Shown: piece after piece, positions 1 to 5,112 of the stretch | Numbering within the stretch: position 1 is the stretch's first letter | Layout of the letters: every line of letters starts with the position of its first letter | Assembly: GCA_900771045.1 (NCBI GenBank) | Contig: CAAGMM010000127.1 | Coordinates: 1-5,756 of the forward strand | Reading direction: 5' to 3' | Length of the DNA stretch: 5,756 bases | Origin: Bacteroidales bacterium | GTDB lineage: Bacteria > Bacteroidota > Bacteroidia > Bacteroidales > F082 | Position numbers and translations under genes: made by a program | The notes under the pieces: model-generated | Database searches by the model: none | Seen by the model: the letters and a program-made list of their open reading frames with translations, nothing else | Told to the model about the DNA's origin: nothing

Positions 1-1543
1 AGCCGTCGCCGATAATTCTTACGACATAAACGCCTGTCTTGAAGCCGCTTGTCGAAATCGTCGCGTCGCCGTTTATAACATCCGAATACACGCTTCTTCC
101 CAAAACGTCGAAGATTCGCACATCACCCTGACCGCTGACGTGTATCTCGCCGTTATGGACGCTGACGAAACTCTCGTTACCGTTAACGTCCTCAATACCA
201 AGGTCGCCCTTGTCGATTATGACGATGAAACGGTGCGTGTCGTCATTTTCCGAGGCCTCGAAAGTGTAACTTCCCTCTAAAAGCATATCGACGTCAACAT
301 CAGTGAATCTGTCGTAGAGATGGACGTAGTCGAACTCGCCGATAGTCTCGAGTCTGACGGTGTTAGAGCCTTCGCCGACTGCCTTGAACGACACCGGAAC
401 CTCCTTGGTGTCGGTGGGGAAGTTGCAGATTCCGTATTTATCGCCGAGTTTTTCGGTATAAATCTGCGGAACGTCATTGCTCAGGTTGTCGGCTTTCACG
501 AAACCGCCTTCTTCGTCGTCTAAGACGATGATGGTGTTGTCTTCGCCGTTGCCGTTGCCTGCGAACAGGTTAAGTGCGAGGACGTCGTCTTTGCTGTCGC
601 CGCTGCCCCTTTCGTATGTCAGTGTCGGATTTTCGCCTTCGGCAAAAACCATAAAGCCAGTCCCAACTTTGATTGGAGTGTTGCCGACGACGTATCCGAT
701 TACTCCCGTCGTGCTATTAACGACGGCGAAACCGTTATAGATATTCGTTCTTGCGAAATCACTCCATTTCAGGTTGTACGTGAACGGGTTGCCCAGGAGT
801 GTAAAGCACGCCTTTTTGCTGGCATCGTTATAGTTGAGTTCTGAGTTGAACTCGAAAGTCGTTCCGTAGTTAAGCGTACCCTGAATATCGCAGTTTCCCG
901 TTGTCTCGTAGGCTGTGAGATAGCCTCTTCCGAGGACGAAGTTCGTCTCAAAATCTTCTGTATGAGCCTTGTAGTTGTACCACATCGGGCTGCCGTTTTC
1001 GTCAACGCACCACTTATAAAGGTCGTAGCCGCCGCCGTTTGCCTGGTTGATAAACGATTCTGTCGTGAAGTCTTCCATCGGAGCCGCGAGGAAGTGCCAG
1101 CCTGGTGTCCCTTTGCCGCCATAAGGCGTAACGGTTTTCTTTGTGGTAGCCTTGACACCCTCGTTGTTATGGATGAGCTGGCCGCCGTCTTCGATGATGA
1201 GGTTGGCGGGATTAAGGTTGCTCACTGCGCCGGTAACCGTGACAACGGCGTTTTTCCCAATGATGACGGGGTCAGCGACCGCGAGTTCGTCAAGTTCGAT
1301 TTCGCTATCTATGGCCGAGGCGAAAAGGACGTTAACATCTCCGTCGCTAAAGTCGTATTGCTTAGACTGTGTCTCGGTATATGTGAACGTAATCCCCGTC
1401 GCGTCGATGGTCACGGTAGGCGCGTCGTTAAGCATATACAAATCCTGTGCGGCGTCTTGTCTTGCCATCACGGCGTTGATTTCCTGTGCGTTGGCTGTAG
1501 TGAAGCCCAAAAATGCGATAATAACTGACAGTGTCTTTCTCAT
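1..1543 (-). CDS. T9SS-secreted surface protein of unknown function (3' end cut by window)
   Basis: I read 514 uninterrupted codons to the window edge; the stop lies outside. Residues 1-19 form a signal peptide (MRKTLSVIIAFLGFTTANA, cleavage before Q20), so export begins through Sec. The body looks like a beta-rich secreted protein, with segments IIEDGGQLIHNN (116-127), GWHFLAAPM (148-156) and LLGNPF (249-254). From memory, similar blocks recur in large Bacteroidales surface proteins. Residues from about 448 form a type A T9SS sorting domain, with VRIFDVLGR (475-483) and GVYVVRI (504-510); probably only some 10-15 residues are missing. The domain should target the protein across the outer membrane for release or anchoring. 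An in-frame ATG at 1561 was rejected because the -7 box at 1571-1578 would place the transcript start almost on it; the ATG at 1543 leaves a short A/T-rich leader. I see no catalytic motif, and the function is unknown. The gene seems to be its own transcription unit. Confidence 0.87.
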   Translation of the reverse strand, partial: MRKTLSVIIAFLGFTTANAQEINAVMARQDAAQDLYMLNDAPTVTIDATGITFTYTETQSKQYDFSDGDVNVLFASAIDSEIELDELAVADPVIIGKNAVVTVTGAVSNLNPANLIIEDGGQLIHNNEGVKATTKKTVTPYGGKGTPGWHFLAAPMEDFTTESFINQANGGGYDLYKWCVDENGSPMWYNYKAHTEDFETNFVLGRGYLTAYETTGNCDIQGTLNYGTTFEFNSELNYNDASKKACFTLLGNPFTYNLKWSDFARTNIYNGFAVVNSTTGVIGYVVGNTPIKVGTGFMVFAEGENPTLTYERGSGDSKDDVLALNLFAGNGNGEDNTIIVLDDEEGGFVKADNLSNDVPQIYTEKLGDKYGICNFPTDTKEVPVSFKAVGEGSNTVRLETIGEFDYVHLYDRFTDVDVDMLLEGSYTFEASENDDTHRFIVIIDKGDLGIEDVNGNESFVSVHNGEIHVSGQGDVRIFDVLGRSVYSDVINGDATISTSGFKTGVYVVRIIGDG

Positions 1544-1570
1544 TATTGATAAATTATTCATAATACGTTG

Positions 1571-1578
1571 CAAATGTA
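1571..1578 (-). promoter_or_regulatory. Bacteroidota -7 promoter box for the T9SS cargo gene
   Basis: The minus strand reads TACATTTG followed by C, a perfect match to the Bacteroidota sigma-ABfr -7 consensus TAnnTTTG. The predicted transcript start falls near 1563-1566, giving a leader of about 20 bases before the ATG at 1543. No convincing -33 TTTG element is present at the usual distance. The upstream DNA is extremely A/T rich, which may compensate. Confidence 0.7.
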
Positions 1579-1610
1579 ACGTATTTTTTTAATATATACG
1601 AGTAGTATTT

Positions 1611-1628
1611 CATTTTTTTCATTTTTTT
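1611..1628. repeat. Tandem 9-base A/T-tract repeat upstream of the promoter
   Basis: The plus strand carries two exact copies of CATTTTTTT in tandem, which read as AAAAAAATG twice in the direction of transcription. The repeat begins about 33 bases upstream of the -7 box at 1571-1578. Its position and its A-tracts suggest an UP-like or bent-DNA element. The repeat itself is seen directly; its role is inferred. Confidence 0.55.
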
Positions 1629-1671
1629 CAATATGTGTGAAATAATTCTTCGAACATTTTTAAGCATCACC

Positions 1672-1685
1672 GATTTTTTCACTTC
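1672..1685. repeat. 14-base direct repeat, copy 1
   Basis: GATTTTTTCACTTC on the plus strand occurs exactly again at 5062-5075. This copy lies in the gap between hutU and the T9SS cargo gene, about 95 bases upstream of the -7 box. No -7 element directly follows it. Its function is unknown; it may be coincidence in A/T-rich DNA. Confidence 0.4.
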
Positions 1686-1729
1686 GGAGACGCACGAATT
1701 CAGCCTTACACGTACAAACGTCGCGCAAA

Positions 1730-1772
1730 CCGAACCTTTCGGACAGCCCCACACAACCAAAATCGGACTGTC
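1730..1772 (-). terminator. Possible transcription end of hutU (two overlapping weak hairpins)
   Basis: Downstream of the hutU stop, the minus strand can fold GACAGTCC (1772-1765) against GGGCTGTC (1749-1742), an 8-pair stem with one G-T pair and a 15-base loop. It is followed by an overlapping perfect hairpin, CCGAA-AGG-TTCGG (1742-1730). Only a TTT follows, so this is not a textbook intrinsic terminator. It could be an attenuating structure or a 3' end protected by folding. The rest of the 1544-1787 gap holds the promoter and repeats listed separately; I see no gene in it. Confidence 0.3.
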
Positions 1773-1787
1773 AAATCGTCAAAAAAT

Positions 1788-3776
1788 TCAGAAGATGTTG
1801 ACAATATCGTCGTCAACCATGTTCGGAATCGTGACTTTCAAGAGAGGTTCGACCTGCATAGCCCTCTTGATGGCGAAAACAGCGCCTTCGTTACGTGCCC
1901 AGTTGCGTCTCGCGATGCCGTTGTTGACGTCCCAGTGAAGCATTCTGTGCAGCCTGACGTCGGCTTCATTACTGCCGTCAAGTACCATGCCGAAGCCGCC
2001 GTTGATGACTTCGCCCCAGCCGACGCCGCCGCCGTTGTGGATGCTCACCCATGTGGCGCCGCGGAATCCGTCTCCGATGACGTTCTGGATGGCCATATCC
2101 GCCGTGAATGAAGAGCCGTCGTAGATGTTGCTCGTCTCGCGGAATGGGGAATCGGTGCCGGAAACGTCGTGATGGTCGCGGCCGAGGACGACAGGTGCGG
2201 TGAGTCTGCCGTCGGCGATGGCTTTGTTGAATTCGGCGGCTATCTTGGTGCGTCCTTCGCAGTCGGCGTAGAGGATTCGCGCCTGAGAACCGACGACGAG
2301 GTTATTCGTCTGCGCACCCTTAATCCACTGGATGTTGTCGTGCATCTGCTGACGAATCTCTTCCGGAGACTCTTTGGCGATATTTTCAAGGACCTTGCAC
2401 GCGATCTCGTCTGTGACGGCGAGGTCTTCAGGCTTGCCGGAGGTGCAGACCCAGCGGAAAGGCCCGAATCCGTAGTCGAAATACATCGGTCCCATAATGT
2501 CTTGGACGTATGAGGGATAACGGAACGAGCCGTCTTCTTTAAGGATGTCGGCTTTGGCGCGGCTGCTTTCGAGGAGGAATGCGTTTCCATAATCGAAGAA
2601 ATACATGCCTTTTGCGGTCAGTTTGTTGACGGCCGCCACGTGTCTGCGCAATGAAGCATAGACTTCGTCTTTGAATTTTTCGGGATTCTCGGCCATCATG
2701 GTTTTTGATTCCTCGAATGTATGTCCGACGGGATAATAGCCGCCGGCGAAAGCGTTGTGCAGTGATGTCTGGTCGGAGCCGAGGTCGATATTGATGTCGT
2801 GTTCGGCGGCGTATTCCCAGAGATCGACAACGTTGCCCTGATAGGCGAACGAGCGTGCGATCTTCTTTGCTCTCGCTTCGTTGACGTGGACGAACAGTTC
2901 GTCGAGGTTGTCGTAAACCTCATCGACCCAGCCTTGATTGTAGCGTTTCTGTGTCGCGTCCGGATTTATCTCAGCTGTGATGGATACCACTCCGGCTATG
3001 TTTCCGGCTTTGGGCTGCGCTCCCGACATTCCGCCGAGGCCGGCCGTGACGAACAGTTTGCCTGCCGGCGTACCGCCTTGTTTGCGCGAGGCGTTGAGAA
3101 CGGTAATCGTCGTTCCGTGGACTATGCCTTGAGGTCCGATGTACATATACGAACCGGCCGTCATCTGTCCGTACTGTGTCACTCCGAGTGCGTTGTAGCG
3201 TTCCCAGTCGTCTTTCTTCGAGTAGTTGGGAATCATCATTCCGTTGGTGACGACGACGCGCGGCGCCTCTTTGTGTGAAGGGAACAAGCCGAGCGGATGC
3301 CCGGAGTACATCACGAGTGTCTGTTCGTCAGTCATCGTGGCGAGATACTGCATAACGAGTCGGTATTGGGCCCAGTTTTGGAAGATGGCCCCGTTGCCTC
3401 CGTAGATGATGAGTTCGTGTGGATGTTGCGCCACGGCGGGATCGAGGTTGTTCTGTATCATCAGCATGATGGCCGCCGCCTGGCGACTCCTTGCGGGATA
3501 TTCGTCAATCGGACGCGCATACATCTCGTACGACGGACGGAAGCGGTACATATAGATACGTCCGTATTTCTCCAATTCTTCGGCGAATTCGGGGGCGAGC
3601 ACGGCGTGATGCTTCTTCGGGAAATAACGAAGTGCGTTGCGCAGTGCCAAAGCCTTCTCCTTTTTCGTCAGGATGTCTTTGCGGCGCGGCGCGTGGTTGA
3701 TGTTCTCGTCGTATTCCTTTACTTCGGGCAGCTCGTCAGGGATACCCGCCAATATTTCTTTTTGAAAATTGTTCAT
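1788..3776 (-). CDS. hutU: Urocanate hydratase (urocanase), long form
   Basis: This 662-residue cytoplasmic enzyme adds water to urocanate to give 4-imidazolone-5-propanoate, the second step of histidine degradation, using tightly bound NAD+ as an electrophile. The family blocks run in order: YGGNG (125-129), SGHPLGLFPSH (158-168), YGQMTAGSYMYIG (202-214), TAGLGGMSGAQP (244-255), DQTSLH (335-340), FDYGN (394-398), GRDHHDVSGTDSPFRET (532-548) and HNGGGVGWGEV (580-590). Classical bacterial enzymes are about 555 residues; this matches the longer type of about 660-680. The classical signature FQGLPARICW is VVGSQARILY here, so Leu502 replaces the signature cysteine. The start was set at MNNFQKE, 10 bases after the preceding stop. 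The frame stays open 53 codons further upstream, but that stretch lies inside the nitroreductase gene and has no urocanase character. There is no Shine-Dalgarno sequence, as is usual in this phylum. No other hut gene is visible. Confidence 0.96.
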   Translation of the reverse strand: MNNFQKEILAGIPDELPEVKEYDENINHAPRRKDILTKKEKALALRNALRYFPKKHHAVLAPEFAEELEKYGRIYMYRFRPSYEMYARPIDEYPARSRQAAAIMLMIQNNLDPAVAQHPHELIIYGGNGAIFQNWAQYRLVMQYLATMTDEQTLVMYSGHPLGLFPSHKEAPRVVVTNGMMIPNYSKKDDWERYNALGVTQYGQMTAGSYMYIGPQGIVHGTTITVLNASRKQGGTPAGKLFVTAGLGGMSGAQPKAGNIAGVVSITAEINPDATQKRYNQGWVDEVYDNLDELFVHVNEARAKKIARSFAYQGNVVDLWEYAAEHDINIDLGSDQTSLHNAFAGGYYPVGHTFEESKTMMAENPEKFKDEVYASLRRHVAAVNKLTAKGMYFFDYGNAFLLESSRAKADILKEDGSFRYPSYVQDIMGPMYFDYGFGPFRWVCTSGKPEDLAVTDEIACKVLENIAKESPEEIRQQMHDNIQWIKGAQTNNLVVGSQARILYADCEGRTKIAAEFNKAIADGRLTAPVVLGRDHHDVSGTDSPFRETSNIYDGSSFTADMAIQNVIGDGFRGATWVSIHNGGGVGWGEVINGGFGMVLDGSNEADVRLHRMLHWDVNNGIARRNWARNEGAVFAIKRAMQVEPLLKVTIPNMVDDDIVNIF

Positions 3777-3786
3777 AATGATTTGA

Positions 3787-4407
3787 TTATTCAATCCAAA
3801 AAACGTAGTTGTCTTTTCTCGGTCTCGCAGTGGGGTAGTCGCCGTCAACGTAGCCGAGGATGCAGTTCCCGACGCCGACGTAGTCGCCCTGAATGCCGAG
3901 TTCGGCGAGAATGGCTTTGCCTTCTTCGGTCTCAAACACTTCTTTCGCGCGGTGAATCCAGCATGAGCCGAGGCCTTTGGCGTGTGCGGCGTTCATAAGG
4001 TTGCCCATGACGAGGCTTCCGTCTTCCTTCCACGTCGGGATGCTGCTGTCGGCGAGGACGACTAAAACGACCGGTGCGCCGTAGAATGGATCGCTGTCGC
4101 TGTTATAGACGGCGGCGTTGAGGCGGCTCAGTTTGTCGCGCGTCGCCTTGTCGGTGACGGCAATGATGACGGGACTTTGTTTGTTCATCCCGGTCGGAGC
4201 GAACGTGCCTGCCTTGCAGATTTCTTCGATGACGTCTTTTGAAGGCATTTTGCTTTTGTAGCTGCGGATGCTGCGGCGCGTCATCATGTCTTCGATTGTC
4301 GTGTTTGCGTTCATTTCACATTTTTCTTTAGATGATTCATCGACGCTTACGTTTATGCAGGAGGTCAGTCCCAACGCAAGCATCGTGGAAAACAACAGTT
4401 TTTTCAT
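3787..4407 (-). CDS. Nitroreductase-family FMN protein, predicted lipoprotein
   Basis: A 206-residue protein. Residues 32-206 are a nitroreductase-like flavin domain: TRRSIRSYK (43-51) is the usual FMN-phosphate-binding opening, APTGMNKQSP (70-79) a second FMN-contacting loop, and GLGSCWIHRAKEVF (145-158) and GNCILGYVDGDYP (180-192) the late family motifs. Such enzymes use NAD(P)H and FMN to reduce nitro, quinone or enone compounds; the substrate here is unknown. The first 17 residues form a lipoprotein signal peptide, MKKLLFSTMLALGLTSC, with lipobox LTSC. Residue +2 is Ile, not Asp, which suggests an outer-membrane lipoprotein facing the periplasm; I see no clear acidic surface-export signal after Cys17. 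That location is odd for a family that is mostly cytoplasmic. Met32 could start a cytoplasmic version of ordinary length, but the signal peptide is too well formed to be chance. The gene follows a strong terminator and ends 10 bases before hutU, so the two probably share a transcript. No perfect -7 box was found upstream. Confidence 0.9.
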   Translation of the reverse strand: MKKLLFSTMLALGLTSCINVSVDESSKEKCEMNANTTIEDMMTRRSIRSYKSKMPSKDVIEEICKAGTFAPTGMNKQSPVIIAVTDKATRDKLSRLNAAVYNSDSDPFYGAPVVLVVLADSSIPTWKEDGSLVMGNLMNAAHAKGLGSCWIHRAKEVFETEEGKAILAELGIQGDYVGVGNCILGYVDGDYPTARPRKDNYVFWIE

Positions 4408-4439
4408 TTCTATTAAATATTCGTTTTACAATCAACGAC

Positions 4440-4468
4440 AAAAATCCTTTCACAAAAGATGAAAGGAT
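4440..4468 (-). terminator. Rho-independent terminator after the second skp/ompH gene
   Basis: On the minus strand ATCCTTTCA (4468-4460) and TGAAAGGAT (4452-4444) form a perfect 9-pair stem around a 7-base loop. The stem runs directly into a T5 tract ending at 4440. It lies 28 bases past the stop codon at 4497-4499. The T tract is only on the minus-strand side, which fixes the direction. It separates the chaperone unit from the nitroreductase-hutU unit. Confidence 0.87.
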
Positions 4469-4496
4469 ATTGTGTAATCATCTCATCATGACTTTA

Positions 4497-5012
4497 TCAG
4501 AGACCGAGTTTTTTCTTCACGTCGTTTGTGATGTCGATTGCCGAATCGCCAAGATAGACGACTGCGCCTATAGATTTGTCGAAGATATAGGTGAATCCCT
4601 GTTCTTTTCCGACGGCGTTGACTGCGTCCTGAACCTTTTTGATGAGTGGCTCCATAAGTTCGAACTGTTTTCTCTGCGCTTCTATGTCCGCATTAGACTG
4701 ATAGTCTTGGATTCTTTGTCCGAGGTCGGTGAGTTCTTTCTCCTTAGATTGTTTGACGAGGGCGGACATTGTGGCTTGATTAGATTGGTAGTCAGCAAGT
4801 TTCGACTGATATTCATTACCCATATTCTGAAGTTCCTTTTCAAGCTCAATCACATAATCTTGGTATGCTTTTTCGGCGGTAGTTCTTTCGGGAAGGAGTT
4901 GTAGGATTTCGGAAGAATCAACATGGCCTAATTTTTGTGCCTGTGCCTTCACCGTTGTTTGAATTCCGGCGGCCATAACCACCACCAATAAAAATCTGAC
5001 TAAATTTCTCAT
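4497..5012 (-). CDS. Skp/OmpH-family periplasmic chaperone
   Basis: A complete 171-residue protein of typical Skp length. Residues 1-23 are a signal peptide (hydrophobic LVRFLLVVVMAAG, cleavage near VKA-QA). The mature protein opens with the first Skp beta strand KLGHVDSSEILQLLPE (27-42). About residues 45-135 are charged, heptad-like alpha-helix, the arm region, with DYQSN occurring twice (74-78 and 103-107). It closes with FTYIFDKSIGAVVYLG (140-155) and DITNDVKKKLGL, the C-terminal strand and helix. Skp acts as a trimer holding unfolded outer-membrane proteins in the periplasm for delivery to the BAM machine. It is a paralog of the upstream gene, sharing the KxxxVD start and the YxFxxDKxxGxxxLY end. 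It has its own -7 box (5052-5059) and a strong terminator. In Bacteroidales such pairs usually sit just after bamA. It is sometimes labelled ompH or skp. Confidence 0.93.
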   Translation of the reverse strand: MRNLVRFLLVVVMAAGIQTTVKAQAQKLGHVDSSEILQLLPERTTAEKAYQDYVIELEKELQNMGNEYQSKLADYQSNQATMSALVKQSKEKELTDLGQRIQDYQSNADIEAQRKQFELMEPLIKKVQDAVNAVGKEQGFTYIFDKSIGAVVYLGDSAIDITNDVKKKLGL

Positions 5013-5051
5013 TTTTCGTGTATTTTATTATTCTTACTCTTAATTCAGTTG

Positions 5052-5059
5052 CAAATATA
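5052..5059 (-). promoter_or_regulatory. Bacteroidota -7 promoter box for the second skp/ompH gene
   Basis: The minus strand reads TATATTTG followed by C, a perfect TAnnTTTG -7 element. The predicted transcript start is near 5044-5047, leaving an A-rich leader of about 33 bases with no Shine-Dalgarno sequence before the ATG at 5012. A TTTG occurs at 5078-5075, but its 15-base spacing to the -7 box is shorter than the usual 19-21, so the -33 element is uncertain. Confidence 0.75.
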
Positions 5060-5061
5060 GG

Positions 5062-5075
5062 GATTTTTTCACTTC
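5062..5075. repeat. 14-base direct repeat, copy 2
   Basis: An exact second copy of the sequence at 1672-1685. Here it fills the region immediately upstream of the -7 box at 5052-5059, inside the promoter spacer. A regulatory role is possible but is not shown by the sequence. Confidence 0.4.
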
Positions 5076-5091
5076 AAAAAAAATTTTTTTT
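5076..5091. repeat. A8T8 palindrome between the two skp/ompH genes
   Basis: Eight A followed by eight T form a perfect 16-base palindrome in the 100-base gap, 17-32 bases upstream of the -7 box. It may be a rigid A-tract or UP-like promoter element for the downstream gene. Alternatively it may be a weak, A-U-only terminator for the upstream gene, whose stop is at 5113-5115. With no G-C stem, the terminator reading is the weaker one. Confidence 0.5.
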
Positions 5092-5112
5092 AGAAAAGAA
5101 AACATTCTTCAC

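Noticed and set aside
962..1528. 188-codon plus-strand open frame opposite the T9SS cargo gene
   Set aside because: It is codon-aligned antisense to a gene with clear signal peptide and sorting domain; its translation shows no family motif.
1544..1561. Alternative in-frame ATG at 1561 for the T9SS cargo gene
   Set aside because: The -7 box at 1571-1578 would put the transcript start next to this ATG, leaving essentially no leader; the ATG at 1543 gives a normal signal peptide start (MRKT).
1554..1760. 68-codon minus-strand open frame in the gap after hutU
   Set aside because: It spans the hairpins, the A/T repeats and the -7 box, has a Lys/Tyr-rich unstructured translation, and is best explained as chance.
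1633..1938. 101-codon plus-strand open frame crossing the hutU 3' end
   Set aside because: It begins in A/T-rich gap DNA, has no promoter or motif, and ends antisense inside hutU.
3800..3807. Near-match to a -7 box (TACGTTTT) just upstream of hutU
   Set aside because: It matches 7 of 8 positions but lacks the conserved G, lies in the last codons of the nitroreductase, and has no supporting -33 element.
3777..3935. Upstream extension of the hutU reading frame by 53 codons
   Set aside because: It lies out of frame inside the nitroreductase gene, its residues are low-complexity shadow translation, and family homology begins after the MNNFQKE start.
3297..3998. 233-codon plus-strand open frame opposite the 5' part of hutU
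   Set aside because: It runs antisense across hutU and the nitroreductase end, with an Arg/Ser-rich tail and no recognisable domain; typical shadow frame.
4412..4419. TATTTAAT as a -7 box for the nitroreductase gene
   Set aside because: It lacks the TTTG core and lies almost on the start codon; no perfect box was found between the terminator and the ATG, so the promoter stays unassigned.
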